From JABMMZ01 sp964505065 (GTDB taxonomy: Bacteria; Bacteroidota; Bacteroidia; NS11-12g; UBA955), in the NCBI GenBank assembly GCA_964505065.1, contig CAZDGF010000040.1, positions 1 to 33,081 of the forward strand: a stretch of DNA of 33,081 nucleotides, written 5' to 3'. The notes beneath the pieces were generated by a model, which saw only the letters and a program-made list of their open reading frames with translations, made no database searches and was not told where the DNA came from. The translations under genes were made by a program, and so were the position numbers. The first letter of the stretch is position 1; each line of letters opens with the position of its first letter. Below, in pieces: positions 16,203-25,098 of the stretch.

Positions 16203-16363
16203 AAGTTGTCTAAAGTTAATTTTATAAAATATATTATTTACTATTTTTGAGCGAAACAAGGCATATTTTGTAGGCATAGTGCAACTATCTCTGACGAAAA
16301 ATATAACGCAGTTGTAGCCAAAAATAGTTATAAGGATACAATTAAATCGACTTTAGACAACTT
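16203..16363. repeat. MITE-like palindromic element, 161 bp
   Basis: The perfect 14-bp terminal inverted repeats are AAGTTGTCTAAAGT (16203-16216) and ACTTTAGACAACTT (16350-16363). A second, internal inverted pair is ACTATTTTTG (16240-16249) / CAAAAATAGT (16319-16328), placed symmetrically. It has no ORF. It fills most of the gap between the flippase and chain-length genes and ends 26 bases before the latter's -7 element. Confidence 0.75.
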
Positions 16364-16389
16364 ATATACTTAAAAGTAATCATTTTTAT

Positions 16390-16397
16390 TATTTTTG
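16390..16397 (+). promoter_or_regulatory. -7 promoter element of the chain-length gene
   Basis: TATTTTTG on the plus strand, 23 bases before the ATG at 16421, suggesting that transcription restarts after the palindromic element. Confidence 0.5.
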
Positions 16398-16420
16398 CAG
16401 CCTTATTGTAAAAACAAAAA

Positions 16421-17464
16421 ATGTCAAAAGATTTTGAAGAAATAGGTTCATCGCACCCCAATGGTTTAATATCGTTCAATGATGTTATATCGCTTTTTAT
16501 ACGTTGGAAAAAACAATTAATTGTACTCGGAATAGCTGCCGTTGTTATATCTTCGGTAGTTTCTTTTTTGCTTACTCCCAAGTATAAATCAACAGTAATA
16601 TTTTACCCAACAACCAATAATTCTATAAGCAATGCCTTGCTTACCGACCTAAACCAACGCCAAAAAGACGTACTTGAATTTGGTGCTGAAGAGGAGGCTG
16701 AAAAGGCTTTGCAGATTTTACAATCGAGTAAATTGACGGAAAAATTGGTGCGCAATTTCGATTTAATGAACCATTATAAAATTGATAAAAACAGCAGCAT
16801 GAAGTATTATAATCTGCAAAATAAAATCAATTCAAATATTAGTTATAGCCGCACAAGGTATTTATCTATTCGCATAGATGTGTTGGATGAAGACCCTAAA
16901 AAAGCCCAAGCAATAGCCAATGGCATTTCTAATTTGTACGATACAGTAAAAAATGAAATTCAACAAGAAGTAGCCGTACCAGCACTTGCCATTATGAAAC
17001 GTGCTTTAGATGCTAAAGTACAAGAAATAGATAGAATAAAAGAAGAGTTAAGAAAACTGGGTACAGAGGGTATTACAAACTATGAGGAGCAAAGTAGAGC
17101 TTTGAGCGAAGAGATATACAAAGTGAGAGCCAAAGGCGATATGAGTAAATTACAAGATTTGCTCGACCAACAAAAAACATTGGTTCAGTTTGGAGGGCAA
17201 TTTAGCTCTTTAGAAGAAACCAGAATGCTTGAAACCGAGCGTGAATCTATATTGAGAGCTAAATACGAAAAAGCAGAAATAGATGTTAGAGAACGTTTAA
17301 ACAATAAATTTATAGTGAGTGCTGCCGATGTGCCAGAGGTAAAGGCTTATCCTATAAAAAAACTGGTTGTATTGGGTACTTTAATTGTAACTTTAGTATT
17401 GGCTTCTATCTTTTTTGCTATTTACGAAAAAATAAAAGGAACTAAAAAACTTGCAAATAGCTAA
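16421..17464 (+). CDS. Polysaccharide chain-length determinant (Wzz/PCP family)
   Basis: This inner-membrane polysaccharide co-polymerase has two transmembrane segments (about residues 33-53 and 316-338) bracketing a large periplasmic, largely coiled-coil region. The N-terminal motif FNDVISLFIRWKKQLIVLG and the strand LLTPKYKSTVIFYP are typical of Wzz. Near the second segment, VPEVKAYPIKKLVVLG has the family's Pro-rich turn. Residues around 190-280 are predicted coiled coil (EIDRIKEELRKLGTEG). There is no C-terminal kinase domain, so it is the Wzz rather than the BY-kinase fusion type. It should set O-antigen or exopolysaccharide chain length. The 3' end overlaps the next gene by 14 bases, implying coupling. 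Confidence 0.85.
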   Translation: MSKDFEEIGSSHPNGLISFNDVISLFIRWKKQLIVLGIAAVVISSVVSFLLTPKYKSTVIFYPTTNNSISNALLTDLNQRQKDVLEFGAEEEAEKALQILQSSKLTEKLVRNFDLMNHYKIDKNSSMKYYNLQNKINSNISYSRTRYLSIRIDVLDEDPKKAQAIANGISNLYDTVKNEIQQEVAVPALAIMKRALDAKVQEIDRIKEELRKLGTEGITNYEEQSRALSEEIYKVRAKGDMSKLQDLLDQQKTLVQFGGQFSSLEETRMLETERESILRAKYEKAEIDVRERLNNKFIVSAADVPEVKAYPIKKLVVLGTLIVTLVLASIFFAIYEKIKGTKKLANS

Positions 17465-18920
17465 TTCATATAGCTTAAAAGAAAATAAATTTTTATACGC
17501 TTTTGGCATTGCTTTAATGGCATTGGCTTGTACGGCTTTTTGCATGGAAATGTATGAGCTTTTATTAATTCCTTTAGCCATTGGGGTATTATTTTTTTGT
17601 TTTTACAAGCCAGAATTTTATGCTTTAACGCTTTGCTTTTTAGTACCTCTATCTGTTTTTGTAGATGATATTGGGGGCGGTTTTGGTATATCTTTACCTA
17701 CCGAGCCAATGATATGGCTTTTGTATATTTACTATGGCTATTATTTATTGGTAAATGGAAAAATTAACATTGAGTTTATAAAAATTCCTTTGGTAGCGGC
17801 TATTTTAATTAATTTAGGTTGGATGTTTGTTACCGTATGCACAAGCACCATGTTTTTTACTTCCCTTAAATATTTTTTAGCCCGCTCTTGGTTTTTGGTT
17901 ATTTTCTTTTTCTTTTTGTTTAAAATATTTCAAAATCCGCTGTTTATCAGGCGTTTTTTATCTTATATGTTGTATGGTACAACAATAGTTGTACTTTACA
18001 CTTTGGTAAAACATTATGGCGAAGATTTTGCAAGAGGTTGGGGCTACATGATAATGCGTCCTTTTTTTAGCGACCATACTATATATGCTGCCTATATTGC
18101 CTTTTTTGTACCAGTGGCAGTAATGTTTACTTTAAGAGGAAATTTCTTCAATTTTTCAGTTTTTCATCGGTTAGTATTTGCTGCTATTTCTTTGGTGCTT
18201 GTAGCTGGTGTTATTTTTTCATACACCCGTGCAGCTTGGATAAGCTTGTTGGCAGCCTTTGCATTTTATGTTTTAATTCAATTAAAAATAAAGTTTAAAA
18301 CCATTTTAATGGTTTTGGGCATTGTGGCTTTTGGTTTTTTTATTTACCAAGATAAAATTTTATACAGCTTAGAAGCCAATAAAAAAGGCAGTGCCGATGA
18401 CTTAGAAGCACATGCCCAATCGGTATCTAATATTACTACCGACCCATCGAACCTTGAGCGTATGAACCGTTGGAATTGCGCGATGATGATGTTTAAAGAA
18501 AAACCTATTTTCGGCTTCGGTCCAGGCACTTATACTTTTAAATACGCCCCTTATCAAAATTCAAAAGACTTAACTTTAATAAGCACCAATAGTGGCGATT
18601 TGGGCAATACCCATAGCGAGTATTTTAATTCATTATCCGAAATGGGTTTGATAGGTTTATTGAGTTGGGTAGCCGTATTTTTATCTTCAATATCATTGGG
18701 TTTACAAATAATATATGAAACAAAAAGAGCACCTTGGCAACGTAGCTTGGTTACCGCCCTGCTTTTGGGTTTAATTACTTATTATGTACATGCTTTTTTA
18801 AATAATTATAGCGATTTTGATAAAATAGCTGCTCCACTTTGGGGCTTTATGGCAGCTATTGTGGCTATTAAATTTTATTGGAAAGAAGATAATTTAAAGA
18901 AAATTGTATTTTATAAGTAA
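17451..18920 (+). CDS. O-antigen ligase/polymerase family membrane protein
   Basis: This 489-residue protein with about 11-12 hydrophobic segments belongs to the Wzy_C/WaaL superfamily, which joins or polymerises polysaccharide on the periplasmic side. The long periplasmic loop (about residues 300-385) contains NLERMNRWNCAMMMFKEKPIFGFGPGTYTFKY and NTHSEYFNSLSEMGLIGLLSW. These carry the Arg and the GxGPG...H/N-H-S-E-Y motif of O-antigen ligases. The start is a TTG overlapping the chain-length gene by 14 bases; later ATGs would cut into the first helix. Ligase and polymerase cannot be told apart by sequence. With the flippase and chain-length genes it makes a compact assembly set without glycosyltransferases. 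Confidence 0.85.
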   Translation: MQIANSYSLKENKFLYAFGIALMALACTAFCMEMYELLLIPLAIGVLFFCFYKPEFYALTLCFLVPLSVFVDDIGGGFGISLPTEPMIWLLYIYYGYYLLVNGKINIEFIKIPLVAAILINLGWMFVTVCTSTMFFTSLKYFLARSWFLVIFFFFLFKIFQNPLFIRRFLSYMLYGTTIVVLYTLVKHYGEDFARGWGYMIMRPFFSDHTIYAAYIAFFVPVAVMFTLRGNFFNFSVFHRLVFAAISLVLVAGVIFSYTRAAWISLLAAFAFYVLIQLKIKFKTILMVLGIVAFGFFIYQDKILYSLEANKKGSADDLEAHAQSVSNITTDPSNLERMNRWNCAMMMFKEKPIFGFGPGTYTFKYAPYQNSKDLTLISTNSGDLGNTHSEYFNSLSEMGLIGLLSWVAVFLSSISLGLQIIYETKRAPWQRSLVTALLLGLITYYVHAFLNNYSDFDKIAAPLWGFMAAIVAIKFYWKEDNLKKIVFYK

Positions 18921-18954
18921 GGTAAAAATTAAAAATTTTTATTCTTATTGAAAA

Positions 18955-19881
18955 CTATTTCACAACCAATTTCCTACCAATTCTTAAAGTAGTAGTAGCT
19001 TTTATTTTATTCAGCTTGCATAATTTGGCAACTGTTGTTTTGTTTCTTTTGGCTATTGTGCCCAAATTATCGCCTGTTTTTATGGTATAGTATTTTTTAG
19101 CCTTTTTTACTTTGCTGTAATGCGTTTCTGTATGTTCATCGGCTTTACCATTCTTGGTTTTTTTTACCAATTTGTTTTTTTCAAACAATGTGCTATCAAT
19201 GGTAATTTCATTGTTCAATAAAGAAAACTTATCGAAAGCTATAAACTTTGCGGGATTGATAGGCTTACCCATAAAACGCATTTCAAAATGCAAATGCGAA
19301 CCAAAACTATGCCCTGTATTGCCACCCAAACCTATAGCCTGTCCAGCTTTTACTTGTTTGCCCACTTCTGCCAAGTTTTTTGATAAATGCCCATACAAGG
19401 TTTCTAAACCATTTGGGTGGCGCACTACCACCATATTGCCATAGCCATGATAGTATCTGCTCATTCTTACAACACCGTCAAAAGCACTTACAACTGTATC
19501 GCCTGTTTCTAAATCTAAATCTACACCTTGGTGCGCTCTGCCCCAGCGGTGTCCAAATTCAGAAGTTACCATACTGGCAATAGGTATGCAAAAGCCCAAC
19601 GAATCTGCCGAAAGGCAAAGGTTTACAGGCTGATTAAAGCTACTGAAATCGTATAAATAAGGATTTAAGTTTTCTGTATCCCAAGTGTTAAGGTATAAGC
19701 TCCAAGCCGAGTGAAAGGTAGAATCGAAAACCGTTGTAATATTGTCGGCATGTTTGTATGAGTCTGTATCGTGCGAAGGAATAATATTGATAACAGAATG
19801 CGCATCTACATAGCCTGTACTTAATAGAAACAAACCTATTAGTGCAAAAAATTTATAGAGTGTTGAATAGTTTAGTTGCAT
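18955..19881 (-). CDS. M23 family metallopeptidase with C-terminal LysM
   Basis: This secreted 308-residue cell-wall enzyme has a signal peptide of about 27 residues. The LytM/M23 domain lies at about 100-215, with the zinc ligands His117 and Asp121 (HQGVDLD) and His198, plus catalytic His196, in SHLHFEMR. A C-terminal LysM domain (about 263-308; YYTIKTGDNLGTIAKRN) binds peptidoglycan. It is a DD-endopeptidase or a division-linked hydrolase by family. All metal ligands are present, so it should be active. The ATG at 19881 is preferred to the TTG one codon earlier. It overlaps the end of ribF by 29 bases in the same direction, so it is probably read from the ribF promoter. Confidence 0.9.
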   Translation of the reverse strand: MQLNYSTLYKFFALIGLFLLSTGYVDAHSVINIIPSHDTDSYKHADNITTVFDSTFHSAWSLYLNTWDTENLNPYLYDFSSFNQPVNLCLSADSLGFCIPIASMVTSEFGHRWGRAHQGVDLDLETGDTVVSAFDGVVRMSRYYHGYGNMVVVRHPNGLETLYGHLSKNLAEVGKQVKAGQAIGLGGNTGHSFGSHLHFEMRFMGKPINPAKFIAFDKFSLLNNEITIDSTLFEKNKLVKKTKNGKADEHTETHYSKVKKAKKYYTIKTGDNLGTIAKRNKTTVAKLCKLNKIKATTTLRIGRKLVVK

Positions 19882-20785
19882 CAATCTTATCTTGCCGCAA
19901 AGATAATACCAAACTGTCTAAATTATCGAACTTTTTTTCATCTCTAATTTTATCTAACATTAAAATAGTTATTTCTTTATCGTAAATATCCGCTTCAAAA
20001 TCAAATATATTAACTTCTATTGTATAGCCTTTACCCTCTATAGTTGGATTATTGCCAATATTCATCATGCCTAAATATTCGTTGTTTTCTATTAAACATT
20101 TTACAGCATATACCCCTATGGCAGGTATTAATTTGTGCTTATCTGCTATTTGGATATTGGCAGTGGGGTAGCCAATTGTTCGTCCTAATTTTTTGCCATG
20201 CACTACCTTGCCTGTAAAACTATAGTTTCTACCCAAATATTGCGTAGCGGTTTTTATATCGCCAATTTGCAATGAATTTCGTATTTTAGTACTACTTACG
20301 GCTATTGTATCAATATCTTCAGCAGGTATTTCTTCTACTTGGTAATTGTGTTTTGTAGCATTTTGTTTCAGCAAAGCAATATCGCCTTCACGGTTTCGTC
20401 CAAAGCGGTGGTCGTAGCCAACAATAATGGTATGTACATTCAGTTGGTTTACCAAAAAATCTTGGATATAATCTTGGGGCAGTGTATTGCTAAATGCTTT
20501 GGTAAAAGGTAAAACTATTACATTGTGTATGCCACATTTTTCAAGTATTTCTAATTTTTCATCAAGGGTTTGCAATAATTTTAAATCGGTATCATCTGGA
20601 AAAAGAAATAGGCGAGGGTGGGGCCAAAAAGTAAGCAAAAGCGATTCTCCATTTATGGCATTTGCTTTAGCTACAAGGGTTTCCAATATTTTTTGATGCC
20701 CAATGTGTACACCATCAAAAGTGCCTTGGGTAAATATGGTATTTTTAAATTTTGGTAATTGTTCTAAAGAATGGAAAATGCGCAT
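19853..20785 (-). CDS. ribF: Bifunctional riboflavin kinase/FAD synthetase
   Basis: This cytoplasmic enzyme phosphorylates riboflavin to FMN and adenylates FMN to FAD. The N-terminal nucleotidyltransferase domain (about 1-180) has TFDGVHIGHQKIL, with the HxGH signature, and VGYDHRFGRNREGDI. The C-terminal kinase domain begins FTGKVVHGKKLGRTIGYPTANI, with GxxxxxGxPTAN, and continues GVYAVKCLI and YTIEVNIFDFEADIYDKEITI. The 310-residue length is typical. The -7 element is 11 bases upstream of the ATG. It is followed by the M23 gene, which overlaps it. All diagnostic motifs are intact. Confidence 0.97.
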   Translation of the reverse strand: MRIFHSLEQLPKFKNTIFTQGTFDGVHIGHQKILETLVAKANAINGESLLLTFWPHPRLFLFPDDTDLKLLQTLDEKLEILEKCGIHNVIVLPFTKAFSNTLPQDYIQDFLVNQLNVHTIIVGYDHRFGRNREGDIALLKQNATKHNYQVEEIPAEDIDTIAVSSTKIRNSLQIGDIKTATQYLGRNYSFTGKVVHGKKLGRTIGYPTANIQIADKHKLIPAIGVYAVKCLIENNEYLGMMNIGNNPTIEGKGYTIEVNIFDFEADIYDKEITILMLDKIRDEKKFDNLDSLVLSLRQDKIDATKLFNTL

Positions 20786-20796
20786 TATTTATGGCA

Positions 20797-20804
20797 CAAA
20801 AATA
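20797..20804 (-). promoter_or_regulatory. -7 promoter element of ribF
   Basis: TATTTTTG on the minus strand, 11 bases before the ribF ATG, sharing bases with the last arm of the upstream terminator. Confidence 0.5.
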
Positions 20805-20831
20805 GGACTAATGTTTTATATTAGTCCTATT
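20801..20831 (-). terminator. Terminator after the DUF805 gene
   Basis: A perfect 12-bp stem AATAGGACTAAT / ATTAGTCCTATT with a 7-base loop runs straight into TTTGTG on the minus strand. It separates the DUF805 gene from ribF. Confidence 0.7.
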
Positions 20832-20855
20832 AAAATAAGGTTTAAAGTGTAAAAA

Positions 20856-21209
20856 TTAGCTGATTAAATGGTCAGAAATTTCTGTTCCCTCTGCTTTTGG
20901 GTCTGGTCCGTATTGGTTGCTTCCTACTTCGCCATTTGTGCAAGCCAAAATTAAATTGTAAATAGGTATTAAACAATACCAACCGCTTTTTCCTACATCA
21001 TGCATTCTTCTTATGGCTACAGCAATTGAAGGAATTAATAATGCAAAAGAATAAATTGTTGAAAGTAAAGGGAACTTAATAGCAGTGCCAATAAAACCTA
21101 ATCCCAAAGAAATAATAACGTTAATTAAAAAAAACATCCAATACTCTTTTCTTCTTGCTCTGCCATTAAAATTGGCAAAATTTTTCAAAACATGTAAATA
21201 CCATTTCAT
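20856..21209 (-). CDS. DUF805 family membrane protein
   Basis: This 117-residue inner-membrane protein has about three hydrophobic segments (FFLINVIISLGLGFIG, STIYSFALLIPSIAVAI, SGWYCLIPIYNLILAC). The family hallmarks are present: FANFNGRARRKEYWMFF at the front, RMHDVGKSGWY in the middle and GPDPK near the end. The function of DUF805 proteins is not known. It lies alone on the minus strand, with a terminator after it. No -7 element was seen in the short upstream gap. Confidence 0.9.
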   Translation of the reverse strand: MKWYLHVLKNFANFNGRARRKEYWMFFLINVIISLGLGFIGTAIKFPLLSTIYSFALLIPSIAVAIRRMHDVGKSGWYCLIPIYNLILACTNGEVGSNQYGPDPKAEGTEISDHLIS

Positions 21210-21379
21210 ATATAAATTTATTTTTTCTTACTCGTAAGGCTTTTCAGATATCGCCCCGTTTTTTTATGTGGTTTCTAAACTCCACAATTTTTAAATTAAT
21301 TAAGTGCAAGTATATGGATATCAATTTTAAATACAAGCTATGTAACACATTTTTGTTATTCAAAAGTTACTAACAATTT

Positions 21380-22120
21380 TTAGTTTACCTGCGCTATCAT
21401 TTCTGCAAACTCCTCAATACTAAAGGCATTTTCAATGTTAAATTCGCCTATTTGAGTGCGCCTTAAAGCTGATAAATGGCTGCCGCTGTTTAAATATTTA
21501 CCAAAATCATTCGCCAATGTACGTATGTAGGTGCCTTTGCTGCATTTTACTTCAAATTCTATATTGGGCAGTTCGCCTTTTATATTGAAATAATCAATCG
21601 TAATTTCTCGGCTTTTTATTTCAGGTTCTATGCCTTGCCTTGCCATTTTATAAGCCCTTGTTCCATTTATTTTTATAGCAGAAAAAGAGGGTGGGGTTTG
21701 AGTAACTATGCCTGTAAAATAATTGGCAGCTTTCTGTAATTCACTTTCTGTAATTTGTTTAAATTCAAAATTACCTTCTAATGGCGATTCTAAGTCGTAG
21801 GAGGCTGTGGTAGTGCCAAATGTTATACAGCCAGTATATATTTTGTATTGGTTTTGCACCAATTCTATCATTTTGGTACACTTGCCTGTTGCTATAATTA
21901 AAAGCCCTGTTGCCAAGGGGTCTAATGTGCCTGCATGCCCAACTCTGTTGGCTTTGGTTAGGTATTTTATTTTTTTTACCAATTTAAAAGAACTCCAAGC
22001 CAAAGGTTTATCCAATAAAATAATACTGCCTTCTTTTATTTTTTCAAGATTAAAATTGCTTTTGTTTAATACAAAATCTTCTAAATTTACAATTGGTTTA
22101 TTGTTTGCTAAAACTTCCAT
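21380..22120 (-). CDS. truB: tRNA pseudouridine(55) synthase
   Basis: The enzyme makes pseudouridine 55 in the T-loop of tRNAs. This 246-residue bacterial type has the motif GSIILLDKPLAWSSFKLVKKIK and the catalytic Asp67 in GHAGTLDPLATG. KCSKGTYIRTLANDFG and HLSALRRTQIGEFN follow at the expected distances. It lacks a long C-terminal PUA extension, as many Bacteroidota homologues do. The ATG at 22120 adds about 30 residues before the first motif, which is slightly long. It overlaps the upstream secreted-protein gene by 23 bases and is probably cotranscribed with it. Confidence 0.95.
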   Translation of the reverse strand: MEVLANNKPIVNLEDFVLNKSNFNLEKIKEGSIILLDKPLAWSSFKLVKKIKYLTKANRVGHAGTLDPLATGLLIIATGKCTKMIELVQNQYKIYTGCITFGTTTASYDLESPLEGNFEFKQITESELQKAANYFTGIVTQTPPSFSAIKINGTRAYKMARQGIEPEIKSREITIDYFNIKGELPNIEFEVKCSKGTYIRTLANDFGKYLNSGSHLSALRRTQIGEFNIENAFSIEEFAEMIAQVN

Positions 22121-23963
22121 TTTTTATTGTGGTTTTAGCGTTGATTATGGTGTAAAAATAAATACCAACTGCAAAATTACTTAAATTTATAAATGCTTTT
22201 TTATTCCCTGTGGTTTCATATTGTTGAATATGCAATACATTTTTACCGTTGGCATCTATTATATTAATGTCTATTAATTCATTTTCTACAACTGTAAAAG
22301 GCAAGGTTATCATATCTATAACAGGATTAGGATATGCTAATTGATTATCTGATATTTTATTGTTTGAAACACTTGTTTTTGGGTCGTCTATATTAATTTT
22401 AGAAACCCAAGTAGAAACGGTATTATTTGCTTGGCCAAAAGAACCAGATAGCCAATATTCTTTATCGTTTGTATAACTACGTTGAATACAAGTATAATCG
22501 CCCCAACGCTCAAAACTATCGGGTATAAAACTATTGATATAACCCAAGCCCGATTTTACCCTTACCAAATCGGAATAATTGCCTTGTGCATCGTGGTAAA
22601 TAATAGATGTACCAGGAAAAATTGTAGAGCCATTGTGCGAAAAGGTAATTAAGCTTTGAAAACCATACGATTTTGCCCCTGCATAAGCTATGGTAGGGTA
22701 TGCAAAGTCTAAGGAGTCGGAAGAAATAATATTACCCTTTATGGCAGGGCTGCTTAAATGCGTACCCTCTATTACGCCATGAAATATGGAAGAACGACCA
22801 TTTATGGTATTTCTACTTGTTTGCACATACTGTATTGTGCCGTTGGAATAATATGCCCCCAATACCCTTGCATCGTTGGTTTGCAACATAAAGCCTGCTT
22901 GCTTTTGGGGCGAGGCAGGCGGCAAGCCGTATTGTTTATTGTTTTTTAATACTTTATAAGAAATTTGGGCATTTCCGCTGCTCCAATTATCGGTAATATG
23001 GTGTAAAAAAACAGTATCGTTTATAGCATCGCCAGGGCGAACAGAAAGCAGAAATAAGCCTTTTGTTTCAGGAACAAAAGCCTCTTGCACAGGGCAAATA
23101 TTCCAAATGGCTTTGTTGTTAAAAGTAATATTGCTCCATAAATTATAGGGCAGCGAGTCGGCAGCGTAGCCCTTGTTTTTAGGTATTTGCCATATTACGG
23201 ATTGGGTAAAGCCGCTTCGCCAATCGGTATTGTCTTTTAAAATATTAACGGTTATAAATAAATCTTCTTTGTTTATGGCTATCATGGGGTAATCTGTCCA
23301 AAAAGTGCCACCAAAGGGGTTGCCATTCAATTGATAGACATTCCAACCATCAAGCGGACTTGCTGTTTTTGTAAATGCCACAATAATGCGTGTATCATTG
23401 CTGCCATCGCCCTCTAAATATATTAATATAAATTTATTGGCTATGGGGTCGAAAACTATTTTTGGGTCGTAGCTTCTATTTAAACTATTAACACCTTGTG
23501 CAGGACGAGTGTTTTTAGCATCTCTTGGAAAAAACTCCAATGTCCAATTTTTCTTAAATTTACCTTCTTTGTTATACACCCTAATATTGGTATTCAATAC
23601 GCTTATAACAAAGCTATCGTTGTTAAAAGCCATATTGTTATCGTTGGGTGTGCCAGAGTTTGTAGCACCGCTAAATCCACTAATAACCATTGGGGGCAAG
23701 GCTGCTCGTTTGCTACCGCCCATTTTATATTTATTGGCAATTAGTTTTTCTCGCTCTTGGCTTACCAGTGCTTTTATTTTTTTATCTGTTCCTGCTGGTT
23801 CAGGAAAATCGTTAAGGATTGTAACAATGGCATTTTCTATATTTTTAAGGCTATCTGGGTAAAAAACATTGTGTATGCCTACCCTGCCTTTAGTTAATAT
23901 TGGTGCATTTTGGGCATTTAAAAGTGTAATGCTTGTAAAGCATAAAAAAAGTACTTTTTTCAT
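22098..23963 (-). CDS. Secreted protein with T9SS C-terminal sorting domain
   Basis: This 621-residue exported protein has a signal peptide (about residues 1-17, FLCFTSITLLNAQ). The large middle part reads like a beta-propeller-type repeat region (VISGFSGATNSGTPNDNN..., FWTDYPMIAIN, RWGDYTCIQRSYTNDKEYWLSGSFG), common in surface proteins of the phylum. Residues about 545-621 form a type IX secretion sorting domain (LAYPNPVIDMITLPF, INIIDANGKNVLHIQ, LSNFAVGIYFYTI), which directs the protein across the outer membrane. No catalytic motif was found. It precedes truB, overlapping it by 23 bases. Its -7 element lies 4 bases before the ATG. Confidence 0.88.
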   Translation of the reverse strand: MKKVLFLCFTSITLLNAQNAPILTKGRVGIHNVFYPDSLKNIENAIVTILNDFPEPAGTDKKIKALVSQEREKLIANKYKMGGSKRAALPPMVISGFSGATNSGTPNDNNMAFNNDSFVISVLNTNIRVYNKEGKFKKNWTLEFFPRDAKNTRPAQGVNSLNRSYDPKIVFDPIANKFILIYLEGDGSNDTRIIVAFTKTASPLDGWNVYQLNGNPFGGTFWTDYPMIAINKEDLFITVNILKDNTDWRSGFTQSVIWQIPKNKGYAADSLPYNLWSNITFNNKAIWNICPVQEAFVPETKGLFLLSVRPGDAINDTVFLHHITDNWSSGNAQISYKVLKNNKQYGLPPASPQKQAGFMLQTNDARVLGAYYSNGTIQYVQTSRNTINGRSSIFHGVIEGTHLSSPAIKGNIISSDSLDFAYPTIAYAGAKSYGFQSLITFSHNGSTIFPGTSIIYHDAQGNYSDLVRVKSGLGYINSFIPDSFERWGDYTCIQRSYTNDKEYWLSGSFGQANNTVSTWVSKINIDDPKTSVSNNKISDNQLAYPNPVIDMITLPFTVVENELIDINIIDANGKNVLHIQQYETTGNKKAFINLSNFAVGIYFYTIINAKTTIKNGSFSKQ

Positions 23964-23967
23964 TTTT

Positions 23968-23975
23968 CAAATTTA
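23968..23975 (-). promoter_or_regulatory. -7 promoter element of the T9SS protein gene
   Basis: TAAATTTG on the minus strand with 4 bases to the ATG; a leaderless mRNA is predicted. Confidence 0.5.
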
Positions 23976-24008
23976 AGATAAGATTTTGAAATATTAGGGA
24001 TATTTTTT

Positions 24009-24179
24009 ATTGCCCCTTGCTAAAGCAAGAGGCAATATTTTTGATTTTTCAAATATTTTTGATTTTATCTCTCTTGCATTATATCCATTGCCCCCTGCTT
24101 TAGCAGGGGGCAATAGATTAAGTTATTATTGAATTTGATGAATGAAGGCAACTCCTTAACATGTCCCGCCCATGCGGGA
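24009..24179. repeat. Three intergenic hairpins (ATTGCC type and CCCGC type)
   Basis: ATTGCCCCTTGCT / AGCAAGAGGCAAT (24009-24036) has one mismatch. ATTGCCCCCTGCT-TT-AGCAGGGGGCAAT (24087-24114) is perfect. TCCCGC-CCAT-GCGGGA (24164-24179) resembles the CCCGCACGTGCGGG palindromes around ddl. No T-run follows any of them, so they are not ordinary terminators. Nothing else is seen in 23976-24263. Confidence 0.75.
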
Positions 24180-24263
24180 GAGGTTGAACATTTATTGAAA
24201 ATGAATTATTATTTGAATTTGTGTACTTTAAATAAATAGGAAAAATGCTAACTTCAAATCTTT

Positions 24264-25073
24264 TTATTTGTAATCCATACTATTTTCAGTTAATATTTTT
24301 TTATAAAAAGAAGTTTTCTTTTTTGTAGGTTTTGAATAAAATCTTTCTCCTAAACTATCTGTTAAAATCTTTCCTTGAAAATGTCTATAATCCATTTCTT
24401 TAACAGAAGATAGAAAAAAATTATTATCAACATAAAAAAAATCATTTGAATTTTCGACCAAAGATATCGATAGAAAATTTCTAAATTTTAAAGGCGTTGT
24501 ATTAATATCATATAAATTTTCATAAACATTTGTCATTTTTTTAGGCTTATCATTTCTAGGTACAGTTGTTTTCACAACTGTTTTAGAATTAAATTTGAAA
24601 TAATCTATTGGAAGTAAATAAAATTGAGAACGATAGTAATTAGATTTTGGAGGGATAAAAGTTATTCTTTCAGGTTTTGTTGTTGTTGAAAAAGAGTTTT
24701 GAACGCCATTATTTATTGTTAATCCAGGTATGATTAATGGTCCATTATAAAAATAACCACCATAATAACTAACCAAAGTTGATTGTTGCTCATCAATCCA
24801 ATAGTTTAATTTATTGTTATTATAAATAAACGAACAATTTTTCCAATCAATATAAATAGGTTTATCTAACTTGTTAAAGAGTGAAAAATACATAACTCCT
24901 TTACTTGCCCAAAATTCATAAGTTACCTTTAAAGTGTCGGTTTCAAACACCCACAATCCTTCAATCTGTTTAGTATTTGTTGTATTTGTATCATATATTT
25001 GAATATATTCTTTCGAACAGCTAAAACTAATAAATATAATTGTAGATAAAGTGAAATAAATTATTTTTTTCAT
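24264..25073 (-). CDS. Hypothetical lipoprotein
   Basis: This 269-residue protein has a signal peptide and a lipobox (IIFISFSCSKEY, Cys19), so it is predicted to be a lipoprotein. The mature part starts with a Thr/Asn-rich linker and continues with a mixed beta-rich domain (GLWVFETDTLKVTYEFW, FSLFNKLDKPIYIDWKNCSFIYNN). It has a Pro-rich middle and a Lys-rich tail. The KPIYIDWKNCSFIYNN segment resembles the immunoglobulin-like or intermediate-filament-like folds of some Bacteroidota lipoproteins, but no family was recognised. The -7 element is 13 bases upstream of the ATG. The function is unknown. Confidence 0.65.
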   Translation of the reverse strand: MKKIIYFTLSTIIFISFSCSKEYIQIYDTNTTNTKQIEGLWVFETDTLKVTYEFWASKGVMYFSLFNKLDKPIYIDWKNCSFIYNNNKLNYWIDEQQSTLVSYYGGYFYNGPLIIPGLTINNGVQNSFSTTTKPERITFIPPKSNYYRSQFYLLPIDYFKFNSKTVVKTTVPRNDKPKKMTNVYENLYDINTTPLKFRNFLSISLVENSNDFFYVDNNFFLSSVKEMDYRHFQGKILTDSLGERFYSKPTKKKTSFYKKILTENSMDYK

Positions 25074-25086
25074 TGATATTTTTCTA

Positions 25087-25094
25087 CAAAGCTA
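25087..25094 (-). promoter_or_regulatory. -7 promoter element of the 24264-25073 lipoprotein gene
   Basis: TAGCTTTG on the minus strand, 13 bases before the ATG. Confidence 0.5.
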
Positions 25095-25098
25095 ATAA

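Noticed and set aside
21270..21300. Possible terminator TGTGG..CCACA downstream of truB
   Set aside because: The stem is only 5 bp and the T-run is on the wrong strand for truB.
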